Shown one piece after another: positions 24,374-34,072 of a stretch of DNA of 64,000 nt (its first letter is position 1; the number at the start of each line of letters is the position of its first letter). The notes beneath the pieces were generated by a model, which was not told where the DNA came from, did no database searches, and worked only from the letters and a program-made list of their open reading frames with translations. Location: assembly GCA_035527275.1 (NCBI GenBank), contig DATLBA010000122.1, forward strand, positions 35,923-99,922, read 5' to 3'. This DNA comes from DATLBA01 sp035527275 (GTDB lineage: Bacteria > Planctomycetota > Phycisphaerae > FEN-1346). A program made the position numbers and the translations under genes.

Positions 24374-24897
24374 AAGTGTCCACGCGCGTTCTGCTCACGG
24401 TTCTGGCCGTCGCCGTTGCTGCGGCGGCCGTCCTTCTCTTGGTCGTCCTGCCGCTCGGGCGGCGCGTGGAGTCGGATCGTGCAGCCATCCAGAGCCGGCG
24501 GGCTCAGTTGGCGAAACTCGAGCGCATCACAAGGTGGATCAGCGATCTTCATGGAGAGATCCGGCGGCTCGAAGAAGCGCTTGAGTTCTTCGAAAACCGG
24601 CTGCCGGAAAAACGCGAAATCGACGTGATCGTCCGCGAGGTCTGGCTCATCGCGGAGTTGAAATCGCTGACCTCGCGCAGCATCCGGACGGAGAAGTCCG
24701 AGCGGATGCCGCGATACAGCGTCCAGCCCGTCCGTCTGGCGCTCGAGGGGCGGTTTGAGGGTTTCTATGAGTTTCTCCTCGGCCTCGAACGCCTGCCGCG
24801 CATCACTAAAGTGCGCGAGATGCAAATTCAAAAATCACCCACTCAGGAAGGCACCGTGCAGGCCGACCTGGTGGTGGACATCTTTTTCGAGCAATAG
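24370..24897 (+). CDS. pilO: type IV pilus inner membrane protein PilO-like
   Basis: This 175-residue protein has one N-terminal membrane helix (~8-28, VLAVAVAAAAVLLLVVLPL) and a coiled-coil stretch (~35-80, RRLEEALEFFENRLPEKREI). The periplasmic ferredoxin-like domain ends LVVDIFFEQ. The pattern and the ATGA overlap with pilN identify it as PilO, the dimerisation partner of PilN. The PQERELP-like segment here is FENRLPEKREI, a common signature in PilO-type proteins. Confidence 0.78.
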   Translation: MKVSTRVLLTVLAVAVAAAAVLLLVVLPLGRRVESDRAAIQSRRAQLAKLERITRWISDLHGEIRRLEEALEFFENRLPEKREIDVIVREVWLIAELKSLTSRSIRTEKSERMPRYSVQPVRLALEGRFEGFYEFLLGLERLPRITKVREMQIQKSPTQEGTVQADLVVDIFFEQ

Positions 24898-24899
24898 CC

Positions 24900-25616
24900 A
24901 TGACCGACGAAATACCCATGAACCAGTATCGGATGTCGTCCAGTGGGCTGGAGCCGCTGACGGCAAAGAACGACCACGACCTGCATCGCCACAGCAGGGA
25001 ACTGGGGCTCAACGACAAGAAGAAAGTAGCGGCTCTGGCTGTTCTGCTCGCGTTGGGATGCGGGGTGGTGGCGTTTCAGTTTCTCCGCGGCGGGAGTCCG
25101 AAGCCGGCTGGCGCGGTGGTAAGCGGGGCATTCTCCACCCAACCTTCGAGCAGCCTAGGCGAAATTGAGTCCGTCCTCAAGCAATTGGAAACCAGGGCCC
25201 CTGGGCAGGATGACGTCTCCGTAACCCGCGTTGAGGAACTGGTCAAGGAGTTCCACGGTTACGTGCGACGGCGCCAAGTCCCGCTCCAAGACCTCGGCGT
25301 CAACCCCTTCCTGGTCGTCATGGCGCAGGAGGAACGTGTGGCAGAGGTAGAGCAGGCGGCTGAAGAGGCAAAGCAGGCGGCTGAAGAGGCATTGAAGCGG
25401 CAGCAGATCCGTGAGGCGGCCGCGCAACTTACCCTGACTTCGATCGTCGTGGCGGGAGAAAAACGGCTGGCCCGGGTTTCCGGCGAAGTCTGTGGTGTGG
25501 GTGATAAGGTCCGCGGGTTCCAGGTGGAACGAATTGAGCCCGACCGCGTGGTGCTCGTTTGCGAAGGTGAGACGGTGGAACTGACACTCTTTGAGAAGCC
25601 GAATGTAAGGAACTAA
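24900..25616 (+). CDS. PilP-like or related pilus periplasmic protein
   Basis: This 238-residue protein has a cytoplasmic N-terminus, a membrane helix (~38-60, VAALAVLLALGCGVVAFQFL) and an extended middle. A coiled coil (~145-170) is encoded by an 18-bp direct repeat giving QAAEEAKQAAEEA. A small beta domain (~175-238, LTSIVVAGEKRLARVSGEV) is like the PilP/GspC homology region. Classical PilP is a lipoprotein, so this transmembrane version resembles GspC or a divergent PilP. Two nt separate it from pilO. It probably links the PilNO platform to an outer-membrane secretin that is not in this window. Confidence 0.6.
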   Translation: MTDEIPMNQYRMSSSGLEPLTAKNDHDLHRHSRELGLNDKKKVAALAVLLALGCGVVAFQFLRGGSPKPAGAVVSGAFSTQPSSSLGEIESVLKQLETRAPGQDDVSVTRVEELVKEFHGYVRRRQVPLQDLGVNPFLVVMAQEERVAEVEQAAEEAKQAAEEALKRQQIREAAAQLTLTSIVVAGEKRLARVSGEVCGVGDKVRGFQVERIEPDRVVLVCEGETVELTLFEKPNVRN

Positions 25617-25618
25617 GG

Positions 25619-27442
25619 GTGGCGATGGCAAGCGACAAACAGGAAGGCAAGGCGGCAGCCGCGCCAGATACCCCGGGAGAGGGCGCAGCGGCCCTCGCCG
25701 AGGCCAAGCCGCGCCCTCGGCGTATGGGCGACACCCTCGTCAGCCGCGGCGTCGTGACCGCCGCACAACTGGAAGAGTGCCTCGCGCTCCAGAAGTCCAG
25801 CCCGGGCGAGCGGCTGGGCCAGATTCTCGTCCGCAAAGAGTACGCCAAGGAAGAGGAGATCATGACGTGCCTGGCGGACGAGTATGGTCTGGAGTTTGTG
25901 CACGTCGGTGAGTTGGACATTCCCCAGCGCGTTCTCGACATGCTGCCGTCCGATTTCTGCCGCCGCCACAAAGTGCTCGTCATCGACATGGACGTGGACG
26001 AAGACACGGTGACGGTGGCGACGGCGGACCCGGCGAACGTGTTCCTCATGGACGAAATCCGCCACCGTCTCGGCCAACCGGTTCGGCTGGCAGTGGCCGC
26101 CCCATCGGCCATCACCAAGGCAATTGACGAAAAGGTCCTCGCCTTCGACGACTTCGAACTGGACGAACTGATTCGCGACATCACGGACGATGCCGTCGAG
26201 GTCGTCCAGGACGGAGACGACGAAATGACGGACCTGGCGGAGGTGGCGGGCGAATCGCCGATCATCCGCCTGGCCAACTACCTGATCTGCAACGCTGTCA
26301 AGGAAGGCGCCAGCGATATTCACGTCGAGCCGGGTGAAAAGAAGATGAAGGTGCGGTACCGCATCGACGGGGTGCTGTTCGAGATGATGTCCCCGCCGCA
26401 GGCCATGCACCCTGCCCTGATGTCGCGTCTGAAGATCATGGCCAACCTGGACATTTCGGAGCGGCGTCTGCCCCAGGACGGCCGCATCCGCGCCATCGTT
26501 CGGAACCGCTATGTGGACTTCCGCGTCAGCACGCTCCCCACCACCCAGGGCGAGAAGACGGTCATCCGCGTTCTGGACAACCGGTCCATCCTGATCGGCC
26601 TCGAAAAACTGGGTTTCGAGGAAGACCATCTGAAGACCTTCAAGGAACAGGTTCGGCGGCCGCACGGCATCATCCTCGTCACCGGGCCGACCGGGTCGGG
26701 CAAGACGACGACCCTTTACTCGGCCCTGCTGACGATGAAGGGCGGGGAGATTAACATCTCCACCGTCGAGGACCCTGTCGAGTACTTCCTGGGCTTTGCG
26801 AACCAGGTCCAGATTAACGAGCGGATCGGGTTTACTTTCGCCAGTGCCCTGCGGGCGCTCCTGAGGCAGGACCCCGATGTGATCATGGTGGGCGAAGTCC
26901 GTGACGAGGAGACGGCTCGGATCAGTGTCCAGGCCGCTCTGACCGGTCACTTGGTTCTTTCGACCTTGCACACCAATGACGCGCCGTCGAGCATCACCCG
27001 CCTCATCAACATCGGCGTCGAACCGTATCTGATCAGTGCATCGGTGAACGCGGTGCTGGCCCAACGTCTCGTCCGCCGCATCTGCGAGCATTGCAAGGAA
27101 CCCTACGAGCCCAGCGACGAAGTCAAGATGGCGCTCGCAAGGAACAAGATCGAGGTGGAACAGTTGTATCGCGGCAAAGAGTGCGACCATTGCCGAAACA
27201 CCGGCTACAGCGGGCGGTGCGGCATCTACGAAGTGCTGGAGTTGGACGATGCGATCCGTGACCTGGTCGCAGCGAGCCCGAATGTCACGGACCTGCGGCG
27301 CTACTGCCAGGAGGGTGGCATGTTGACGTTGCGCGACGACGGGATACGAAAACTGCGCCGGGGCATTACGACCGTCGAAGAGGTGCTTCGGGTGACGGAA
27401 GACATCCACACGCAGTCAGCTGTGACGGAGGCGCAACCGTGA
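25619..27442 (+). CDS. pilB: type IV pilus extension ATPase PilB/GspE
   Basis: This 607-residue hexameric ATPase powers pilus assembly. It has an N-terminal MshEN-like domain (~35-170, RMGDTLVSRGVVTAAQLEEC), a linker, and the catalytic core. The Walker A motif GPTGSGKTTTLYS is near 358, the Asp box near 380 (EDPVEYF), Walker B DPDVIMVGEVRDEETA near 420, and the His box HTNDAPSS near 455. The zinc knuckle is formed by CEHC near 489 and CDHC near 521. GTG at 25619 or ATG at 25625 may start it. It sits 2 nt after the PilP-like gene. Confidence 0.93.
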   Translation: MAMASDKQEGKAAAAPDTPGEGAAALAEAKPRPRRMGDTLVSRGVVTAAQLEECLALQKSSPGERLGQILVRKEYAKEEEIMTCLADEYGLEFVHVGELDIPQRVLDMLPSDFCRRHKVLVIDMDVDEDTVTVATADPANVFLMDEIRHRLGQPVRLAVAAPSAITKAIDEKVLAFDDFELDELIRDITDDAVEVVQDGDDEMTDLAEVAGESPIIRLANYLICNAVKEGASDIHVEPGEKKMKVRYRIDGVLFEMMSPPQAMHPALMSRLKIMANLDISERRLPQDGRIRAIVRNRYVDFRVSTLPTTQGEKTVIRVLDNRSILIGLEKLGFEEDHLKTFKEQVRRPHGIILVTGPTGSGKTTTLYSALLTMKGGEINISTVEDPVEYFLGFANQVQINERIGFTFASALRALLRQDPDVIMVGEVRDEETARISVQAALTGHLVLSTLHTNDAPSSITRLINIGVEPYLISASVNAVLAQRLVRRICEHCKEPYEPSDEVKMALARNKIEVEQLYRGKECDHCRNTGYSGRCGIYEVLELDDAIRDLVAASPNVTDLRRYCQEGGMLTLRDDGIRKLRRGITTVEEVLRVTEDIHTQSAVTEAQP

Positions 27443-28500
27443 GTCGAGTTAAGGCGCTCTTGAGACAAACCGTCGCGGCGGGGGCCAGCGACCTGCACAT
27501 CATCGTCGGCCACCCGCCGATACTGCGGATTCACACCATCCTCGCCCCCGTCGAGGGGGAAGCGGCTGTCAAGGAAGACGAGGCCGACGCCTTCATGCGG
27601 GAGTTGCTCACCGACGGGCAATATGAGCGGCTCGAGCAACAGCGGGACCTGGACTTTTCGGTTTACCTGCCGGGCGGCCCGCGTTTTCGCGTCAATGCAC
27701 ACTTTCAGCGAGGCACCCCGGCGCTGGCGTTTCGTGCGATCCCCGCCCAGGTGCCGCCGCTGGAGACGTTGAATCTCCCGGACGTGACCGTTGACTTTGC
27801 CAATCTTCCACAGGGTCTGGTCCTCGTGACGGGCGAGACGGGCAGCGGCAAGTCGACGACCCTGGCGGCGATGATCAACCACATGAACGGCCGCTTCCGC
27901 TACCATGTCATCACACTCGAGGATCCGGTCGAGTATTCCCTGGAATCGAGAATGTGCACGGTCGAGCAGCGGGAAATCGGCCTGGACGTGCCGGATTTCC
28001 GGTCGGGGCTGCGACACGTCCTGCGGCAAGACCCCGACGTCATTTTAATCGGCGAGATGCGCGATCTGGAAACGATTTCGACGGCGCTGACGGCGGCAGA
28101 GACGGGACACCTTGTCCTTTCCACCCTGCACACGAACGATGCCGCATCCACGGTCGAACGGATCATCGACACCTTTCCGGCGGGTCAGCAGAACCAGATC
28201 CGATCGATGCTGGCCAACACGTTGAGAGGCGTTGTCTGTCAGCGTCTGTTTGCGCGTATCGACGAGCCCGGCATGATTCCGGCCACGGAAGTTCTGGTGT
28301 CCACCCCTGCGGTCAGAAATTGCATTCGGGAGAACCGCGTCTTCGAAATCCCGAACATTATCGAGACGAATCGGGCGCTCGGAATGGAACTGTTCGACGA
28401 GTCGCTCAAGCGGTTGTACTTCAACGGCCACATCAGCCGCCAGGACGCCCTGTCCCACGCCCGGCAACCCGAACTGCTTGAAGGAGTGCTGTCCGCCTAG
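27439..28500 (+). CDS. pilT: type IV pilus retraction ATPase PilT
   Basis: This 353-residue protein has the PilT layout: GASDLHIIVGHPPILR at the start, Walker A GETGSGKSTTLAAMI near 131, Asp box EDPVEYSLES near 155, Walker B DPDVILIGEMRDLETI near 195, His box HTNDAASTVERI near 230 and a C-terminal AIRNLIR-like region (here AVRNCIRENRV). It depolymerises the pilus for twitching or DNA uptake. The GTG start overlaps pilB's stop by 4 bp. PilB-PilT-PilC order is a normal pilus cluster. Confidence 0.92.
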   Translation: MSRVKALLRQTVAAGASDLHIIVGHPPILRIHTILAPVEGEAAVKEDEADAFMRELLTDGQYERLEQQRDLDFSVYLPGGPRFRVNAHFQRGTPALAFRAIPAQVPPLETLNLPDVTVDFANLPQGLVLVTGETGSGKSTTLAAMINHMNGRFRYHVITLEDPVEYSLESRMCTVEQREIGLDVPDFRSGLRHVLRQDPDVILIGEMRDLETISTALTAAETGHLVLSTLHTNDAASTVERIIDTFPAGQQNQIRSMLANTLRGVVCQRLFARIDEPGMIPATEVLVSTPAVRNCIRENRVFEIPNIIETNRALGMELFDESLKRLYFNGHISRQDALSHARQPELLEGVLSA

Positions 28501-28508
28501 GTGAAGCC

Positions 28509-29729
28509 ATGCCTACATACCAATACCAACTCAAGGAGGCGGACGGTCACGTGGTCACCGGAACCACGAAAGCCGAGAGTCTGATGCTGGCCACCCAGCA
28601 AGTGCGAGAACTGGGCGGCACCATCATCGATCTGATGCGTCTCGGAGATGAGCAGGCCCCGGGCCGAGGTATTCTCGGTCTCCAGTTCGGTCAGCGTGTC
28701 CGGTCGAAAGACATTCTGGCGTTCACCAGCCAGTTGGCGGTCATGTCCAAAGCGGGCATCGGCCTGACCAGCGCGCTGGAGGGAATCGGGGAACAAATGA
28801 AGAACCTCCGGATGGGGCAAATCGTCCGGACGATGAAACGCGACGTTGAGGCGGGGCGCCAGTTCTCCGAGACCCTTCAGCGCTTCCCGAAGGTCTTTTC
28901 ACCGCTCTATGTCAATATGGTCCGCGCCAGCGAACTGTCGGGATCGTTCGGGCATATGCTGGACCGCATCGGAGGCTACCTCACCCAACAGGTTGAAACC
29001 CGGCGCCAGGTCAAAGGGGCCATGATCTACCCGACCATCATCGTCGTGCTGGCCATCGCCACCACGATTTTCATGCTCACCTTCGTTTTGCCGCGATTCA
29101 TGGTCCTGTTCGAGGGCAAAGAGGACATTCTGCCTATGCCCACGAAGGTCCTCATGGCCATGAGTTCCTCCCTGCGAGGCTACTGGTATATCCACCTGGT
29201 GGCGGCCGCCGCCATTATCAGTGGCGCGGTGTATTTTCTCCGCACGGACATCGGCAAAGTGTGGTGGGACAGCGCGAAACTCAAGATTCCCATCCTGAAG
29301 AACCTCTGCCACGCCCTGTACCTGTCGCGTGGCCTGCGGACGATGGGGGAACTTGTCAATGCCGGCGTGCCGATGCTCGACACGATTGCCATCACGGCCG
29401 AGGTTTCGGGCAATGTGCACTACGCCCAGGTCTGGCACCGCGTTCACGCGGGCGTGCGGAAAGGGCAGCGCATCTCCCCTACCCTTTCGCGCAGCCCGCT
29501 CTTCCCCAGTAGTGTGGCCCAGATGATCTCCGCCGGCGAGGAAACCGGCTCCCTGGGCGAGATCCTCAGCAACGTCAGCGAGTTCTACGACCGCGAACTG
29601 AGGGCAACGATTAAGGCCGTGACCGCCGCCATCGAGCCGCTGATGATTATCCTGATGGGCGGCGTCGTCGCGTTCATCGCCGCCTCGATCCTCCTGCCCA
29701 TCTTCAAGATGTCCCAGTTGGTGAAATAG
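28509..29729 (+). CDS. pilC: type IV pilus platform protein PilC
   Basis: This 406-residue platform protein has two copies of the T2SSF domain. The first (~70-195) contains AFTSQLAVMSKAGIGLTSAL, the second (~270-395) ALYLSRGLRTMGELVNAGVP and ISAGEETGSLGEIL. Three membrane segments are visible (~170-192, ~220-240, ~375-398). It begins with YQLKEADGHVVTGT, the usual start of PilC/GspF. PilC is moved by PilB and PilT to add or remove pilins. It ends the assembly operon. Confidence 0.93.
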   Translation: MPTYQYQLKEADGHVVTGTTKAESLMLATQQVRELGGTIIDLMRLGDEQAPGRGILGLQFGQRVRSKDILAFTSQLAVMSKAGIGLTSALEGIGEQMKNLRMGQIVRTMKRDVEAGRQFSETLQRFPKVFSPLYVNMVRASELSGSFGHMLDRIGGYLTQQVETRRQVKGAMIYPTIIVVLAIATTIFMLTFVLPRFMVLFEGKEDILPMPTKVLMAMSSSLRGYWYIHLVAAAAIISGAVYFLRTDIGKVWWDSAKLKIPILKNLCHALYLSRGLRTMGELVNAGVPMLDTIAITAEVSGNVHYAQVWHRVHAGVRKGQRISPTLSRSPLFPSSVAQMISAGEETGSLGEILSNVSEFYDRELRATIKAVTAAIEPLMIILMGGVVAFIAASILLPIFKMSQLVK

Positions 29730-30157
29730 CCGCGCGACACGCGAAAATCTATCGGCTCCAGGGGCGAAAAATTGGCAGATTGGAAAGCCGGCAGTCTGAA
29801 GAGCACGGAACGGGGCGGCCTTGAGGGGTGTCGCCCCGCTTCCTGTGACAACTCCTCCGGCTTGCTCGAGTGGGGTATTAGAGGAATCGAATCTTCGGCG
29901 CCCGGAGAAACCCTACCGTTTTTCGGGGACGGCGCGCAACACCTCCGCCTGTGATCGGGCGATGGAGCCCGAGCGAGCAGGCTGGCTCAAATCTCTAACC
30001 CACTGCACACAAAGAGGTTACGCGTCCCCGCCGCAGCGTGAGGAAGCGGAATCTTGGCGACCCCCCTGCCCCATTTGACCGCCAGGGATATACCAGTAAC
30101 CTATCAAAGACGAGGGCGCGGCAAACGGCCGCCCCGATTCGGGAAGGAACGGTAACC
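29730..30157. other. spacer between pilC and the pilin genes
   Basis: This 428-bp gap holds a hairpin (CGGGGCG at 29811-29817 with CGCCCCG at 29832-29838), which might end pilC transcription, though no T-run follows. A TTGACC at 30075-30080 is a possible but unconvincing -35 site. No coding frame with family resemblance was seen. Confidence 0.4.
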
Positions 30158-30655
30158 GTGAAGCGACAAAGCGCCAGCCTCCAACAAGGGCGCGGCCGGC
30201 GAGGATTTACTCTGGCGGAGGTGATCGTCAGCGCGGCGCTGCTGGCTATCGGCTTCACCGCCCTGGTGGCCTCGTTCGGCCACGAGTCGGTCGTCACCCA
30301 GCGGGGCGAGGACATCACGCTAGGGACGTTTCTGGCGGAAGAGATCCGCGATAAGGCCTTTCAGACGGCCTTTGACGACGTTCTCGACCTGGACGGGACG
30401 ACCTACAGCCCCGCTTCACTCAGCACGGGCGTCTCGGAGGATCTATCGAACTGGTCGCAAAGAATCAGCGTGACGCCGGTTTCATCGAGCGACCTCAACG
30501 AGGAAGTCGAGGCCGCTGAAGCACAGGTCGCCCGCCTCACGGTGGAAGTCTTCGCCAAGGGGAATCCGGTCCTCACCCAGACGTATTATATCTTTGATTT
30601 CGCCGGTGTTCCTTTTACGGAAGCCGACGGAGGCGGCGACGATGACGGTGAATGA
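30158..30655 (+). CDS. prepilin-like protein, PilV/GspI type
   Basis: This 165-residue protein has a class III prepilin leader: a basic start, then GRRGFTLAEVIVSAALLAIG, to be cleaved after Gly by PilD. The hydrophobic helix (~22-42) includes the conserved Glu at position 5 after cleavage. The C-terminal domain is small. GTG 30158 has a good ribosome site (ggaagga) about 9 nt away. Size and first-gene position suggest a minor pilin (PilV/GspI-like) that primes assembly. Confidence 0.75.
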   Translation: MKRQSASLQQGRGRRGFTLAEVIVSAALLAIGFTALVASFGHESVVTQRGEDITLGTFLAEEIRDKAFQTAFDDVLDLDGTTYSPASLSTGVSEDLSNWSQRISVTPVSSSDLNEEVEAAEAQVARLTVEVFAKGNPVLTQTYYIFDFAGVPFTEADGGGDDDGE

Positions 30656-30730
30656 TAGCGGTGCAGACCAACAGGGGGCCGCGACCGACGCTTTGGTATC
30701 TCGGCGCGGTCGAGATTGTGGAGACGAACC

Positions 30731-32134
30731 ATGAAGGACCGTCGGGGGAGCGACAGGCCGGCCGCGAGGGGCGTCGCTCTGCTTCTCACGTTGATTTTTC
30801 TGGCGCTGTTCGTGGCGATGGCCGTGGCGATCGCCGCGTCGGCCGATATCAACCTAACCATCGCCAGGAACCGCATAGAAAGCCGTCAGGCGGCCGCGCT
30901 GGCCGAGACGGGTCTGCTCTTGTGCCAACGACACCTCGGCGGGCTCCAGGTCCCTGCCACGAGTGACATTGAGGACCTGCACGAGGCGATAGCCAACCAC
31001 ATTGCGGCGGCCTGGGACGCCTCTTCCATGGCCGACGCGACCGACCTGACCTGGGACGCAAACAGCGCGGTCCTTCCGACGGTGATGGTTACCCAAGAGG
31101 GGCGTTCGGGAACCATTGACGCGACCGTGACGGCAAATGGCGGGGTGCTTTCCAGCCCGACGGTCACGATTCAAAGCACCGGGCGCTTTGGGAATGCCGT
31201 ACGCACGGTTTCGTACCGAATGGCCGTTGTGGACACGTTTTCGGTGCTATCCAAGTATGGCGTCGTCAGCAAGTCACGCCTCCGGATGACCGGCAACGGA
31301 AAGATTGAAGGCGCCAACCAGGATGCGGAGGGAAGTGTCCTCTCGGCCACCTATTCTCACATTGAGGCGATTGACATGGGGGGCCACAGCAGCGTTTCCG
31401 GTGATGCGGCCGTCTCCAACCTCAACGCGCAAATCATCAAATCCGACAGCGCCTCGATAGGGGGCGATCAGATATACGGCGTCATGGAGCTGCCATGGCC
31501 TGAAATTGACGTGAGCATCTTCGAACCTTATGCCACGAACATTTACACCGGCAACTCGGGGGGCGGTAAGGACAAAGGTAAAAAAGACAAAGACGACGGA
31601 GATGACACGCTTACGAACATCCGTATCCCCGCCGGAACCAACCCCACGTTCAACGCGAACACGACGATTAGCGGCGTGCTCTACATCGAGTCACCCAACG
31701 TCGTGACGTTCAACGGCAGCGCGACGATTAGCGGCGTCATCGTTGCCGAGCAACCTGAGATCGAAGACCTTTCAACAAACCAGATTCACTTTGGGGGCAA
31801 CGTCACCAGTTCGGGGGTTGAAAACCTGCCTCCGGACAGTGAGTTCGACGGCCTGCGCGAACTGACCGGCTCGTTTCTCCTCGCGCCCGGCTTCAGCACA
31901 AAGTTCAGGGGAAACTCCAGTATGCTCTCCGGCTGGATCGTCGCCAGTTCGTTTGACTTTGCAGGCAACGTCAGCGCGGCAATCCGCGGCGGGGTCATGA
32001 ATCTGAACGACTCGAACTTCCTCGTGAGCGGCAATCTGACAATGACCATCGACAAGGCAAACGTGGCGGGGGAACCGGCCGGGATGGTCGCTATCTATGT
32101 CCTGGCTTGCGTCCCCGGTTCTTACGAGGAGTGA
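30731..32134 (+). CDS. PilX-like protein with beta-helix passenger
   Basis: This 467-residue protein starts with a short N-terminus and one membrane helix (~13-40, GVALLLTLIFLALFVAMAVA) of the PilX/GspK type, then an assembly-like segment IESRQAAALAETGLL. A beta-repeat passenger (~165-440) contains SRLRMTGNGKIEGAN and TISGVLYIESPNVVTFNGSA, resembling polymer-forming or bactofilin-like layers. A lysine/aspartate-rich linker lies at ~275-295. It is likely a minor pilus or fibre-capping component. The ATG 30731 is supported by the ribosome site ggagacg. Confidence 0.65.
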   Translation: MKDRRGSDRPAARGVALLLTLIFLALFVAMAVAIAASADINLTIARNRIESRQAAALAETGLLLCQRHLGGLQVPATSDIEDLHEAIANHIAAAWDASSMADATDLTWDANSAVLPTVMVTQEGRSGTIDATVTANGGVLSSPTVTIQSTGRFGNAVRTVSYRMAVVDTFSVLSKYGVVSKSRLRMTGNGKIEGANQDAEGSVLSATYSHIEAIDMGGHSSVSGDAAVSNLNAQIIKSDSASIGGDQIYGVMELPWPEIDVSIFEPYATNIYTGNSGGGKDKGKKDKDDGDDTLTNIRIPAGTNPTFNANTTISGVLYIESPNVVTFNGSATISGVIVAEQPEIEDLSTNQIHFGGNVTSSGVENLPPDSEFDGLRELTGSFLLAPGFSTKFRGNSSMLSGWIVASSFDFAGNVSAAIRGGVMNLNDSNFLVSGNLTMTIDKANVAGEPAGMVAIYVLACVPGSYEE

Positions 32135-32137
32135 GCG

Positions 32138-32611
32138 ATGCATACGCGGTCTTGTGAGAGCGGCTTCACGTTGGCCGAGATGCTCATCTCGCTGGCGCTG
32201 ATGGCCCTGCTCGTCACCGCAGCGGCCATGGGCATCCATGCAGCGCAGGTTTCCCACGCCTACAACACCGAGAAGGCCGACCTTGTTGCGCGGGTGCGCG
32301 GCGTGCTCGACCGTATCGCACGCGATATCCGCCGCGCCGACTCGTTCAGCGTGCCGGACGGCGACGACAAGGTCGTGACCATCACGATGCCCGACGGCAG
32401 CACCCGCGCCTACGAATGGGACGGCGAGGACGGGGGGGACCTCACCCTGACCGTGGACGGCGGCACACCGGCCACGCTTACCGGATTCGTTCACTCCTTC
32501 GTGGTGTCGGACGACAACCAGCCCACTTGTGAAGTTCGACTCGAACTCGTCGGCGACAAGGCGGCAACGGAGGCCTCCATCACTGCCACGCCGCGGAAAG
32601 AATTGTTCTGA
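32138..32611 (+). CDS. prepilin-like protein, GspJ/PilW type
   Basis: This 157-residue protein has a prepilin leader, GFTLAEMLISLALMALLVTA, after a short charged start. The globular part follows, with RVRGVLDRIARDIRRADSF, a helical signature shared by GspJ/PilW. It follows the PilX-like gene by 3 nt and ends the pilin operon. With its two neighbours it forms the minor pilin set. The next gene is on the other strand, so transcription probably stops in the short spacer. Confidence 0.75.
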   Translation: MHTRSCESGFTLAEMLISLALMALLVTAAAMGIHAAQVSHAYNTEKADLVARVRGVLDRIARDIRRADSFSVPDGDDKVVTITMPDGSTRAYEWDGEDGGDLTLTVDGGTPATLTGFVHSFVVSDDNQPTCEVRLELVGDKAATEASITATPRKELF

Positions 32612-32615
32612 GCCG

Positions 32616-32633
32616 CCCGGGGGGCTTCCCGGG
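32616..32633. terminator. hairpin between convergent pilin and pheS genes
   Basis: CCCGGG (32616-32621) and CCCGGG (32628-32633) can pair across a 6-nt loop in the 46-bp convergent spacer. It has no T-run, so its strength as a terminator is uncertain. Confidence 0.35.
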
Positions 32634-32657
32634 ACGTCTCGGCGCGCGGCGTGGCGT

Positions 32658-33674
32658 TCAGAACTGCCGCAGAAGCCGCACATCGTTCTCGAACAGAAGG
32701 CGAATGTCGTTAATCCGGTATTTGAGCATCGCGGGACGCTCGATCCCGAACCCGAACGCCAGACCGGTCACCTCTTCCGGGTCGTAGCCCACCGCCTCGA
32801 AGACGTTCGGGTCCACCATTCCGCACCCGGCGATCTCGATCCATCCGGTGCGTTTGCAGGCGGGGCATCCCCGGCTGTCGCACAGTATGCAGGACACGTA
32901 AAGTTCCGCGCTCGGTTCGGTAAAGGGGAAGTAACTTGGCAGGAACCGCGTGCGGACATCCGGGCCAAAAAACGCCCGCGCGAACGTCGAGAGAACGCTC
33001 TTGAGGTCCGCGAAGGTGACGCCCTTGTCAACCCACAGCCCCTCGAGTTGATAGAACATGTTGGAGTGGCCCGCGTCCACCGTGTCCGGCCGGTACACGC
33101 GGCCCGGCGCGATGATGCGGACCGGCGGCAGACGATTTTCCATCACGCGAATCTGCACGGTGGAGGTCTGTGTCCGAAGCAGGGCGTCGTCGGTCAGATA
33201 ATAGTTATCAAGGGGGTCCCGTGCGGGGTGCTCGGGCGGAATGTTCAACGCGACGAAGTTGTGCCACTCGTCCTCGACCTCGGGTCCTTCGGCCACCTCG
33301 AAGCCGAGCCGGCCGAAGATCTCAATCATCTCCTGCATCGCGCGGAGCGTCGGATGGATGCGACCGAGGCGGGGCCGACGCCCCGGCATCGTCACGTCCA
33401 CGGCGGGGCGCTCGGCGCACGGCTCGCCGAGGGCCAACTCCCGCTCGGCCAACCGTGCCGCCACATCCGCCTTCAGGGTGTTGACGGCCTTTCCGAAGGC
33501 CGCCCGCTCCTCCGCCGCGACCAACGGAATCGACTTCAAAAGCGCCGTAATGCGTCCGGCCTTGCGGCCGAGCCACTCGACGCGCACGGCCTCCAGCGCG
33601 CGGGCGTCGAGTGCCTGCTCGATCTCAGCGAATGCTTCGCTGCGAAGGATATCGACGTCCTCGAGTCGGCTCAC
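32658..33674 (-). CDS. pheS: phenylalanine-tRNA ligase alpha subunit
   Basis: This 338-residue alpha subunit of PheRS forms the catalytic core, with motif 2 in [20 protein letters not shown], and motif 3 in [13 protein letters not shown] near 310. A cysteine cluster [12 protein letters not shown] (~260) suggests a zinc-binding insertion seen in some bacterial PheS. The N-terminal coiled-coil arm that binds tRNA is short. GTG starts the gene and overlaps the rplT stop (GTGA). It belongs to the thrS-infC-rpmI-rplT-pheS cluster. The partner pheT is not in this window. Confidence 0.93.
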   Translation of the reverse strand: MSRLEDVDILRSEAFAEIEQALDARALEAVRVEWLGRKAGRITALLKSIPLVAAEERAAFGKAVNTLKADVAARLAERELALGEPCAERPAVDVTMPGRRPRLGRIHPTLRAMQEMIEIFGRLGFEVAEGPEVEDEWHNFVALNIPPEHPARDPLDNYYLTDDALLRTQTSTVQIRVMENRLPPVRIIAPGRVYRPDTVDAGHSNMFYQLEGLWVDKGVTFADLKSVLSTFARAFFGPDVRTRFLPSYFPFTEPSAELYVSCILCDSRGCPACKRTGWIEIAGCGMVDPNVFEAVGYDPEEVTGLAFGFGIERPAMLKYRINDIRLLFENDVRLLRQF

Positions 33675-34036
33675 CCCTTCTCCTCCAGGGCGGCTTTTGC
33701 CCGGCCGACGACGGCGTCGAAGGCCTTGGGATCGTTGACGGCGAGATCAGCCAGGACCTTCCGGTCCAGTTCGATGCCGGCCTTCTTCAGGCCTCCCGCA
33801 AACTGGCTATATGGCATCTCCCGCTGTCGGCACGCGGCGCTGATGCGTGTGATCCAGAGGCGGCGGAAGTCGCGCTTCTTGCGTCGCCGGTCACGATAGG
33901 CATACTGGTCGCCCTTCATCACCGATTGCTTGGCGACCCGATACAGTTTGCTGCGCGCACCGAAATAGCCTTTGGCTCGTCGAAGGAGGCGCTTCCTGGC
34001 CCGGCGTCTGGCGGCTCCTTTACGCGTTCGTGGCAT
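33671..34036 (-). CDS. rplT: 50S ribosomal protein L20
   Basis: This 121-residue protein has the very basic N-terminal extension of L20 ([20 protein letters not shown]) and the globular end with [17 protein letters not shown]. It is an early-assembly 23S rRNA-binding protein and in many bacteria represses its own operon. Length and order after rpmI match the family. It overlaps pheS by 4 bp. Confidence 0.97.
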   Translation of the reverse strand: MPRTRKGAARRRARKRLLRRAKGYFGARSKLYRVAKQSVMKGDQYAYRDRRRKKRDFRRLWITRISAACRQREMPYSQFAGGLKKAGIELDRKVLADLAVNDPKAFDAVVGRAKAALEEKG

Positions 34037-34072
34037 AATGGATCTCCTGGTTTTCCTCGGCGTGGGCCGGCG

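Noticed and set aside
25350..25400. direct repeat in the PilP-like gene
   Set aside because: An 18-bp duplication extends a coiled coil. It is minor and not noteworthy by itself.
25613..27409. 598-codon minus-strand open frame
   Set aside because: It is antisense to pilB, which has clear Walker motifs. No family features appear on the minus strand.
30652..30966. small plus-strand frame between pilin genes
   Set aside because: It overlaps the PilX-like gene heavily and has no motif. The ATGA overlap with the previous stop is probably chance.
32529..33899. 456-codon plus-strand frame
   Set aside because: It is antisense to pheS and part of rplT, both unmistakable.
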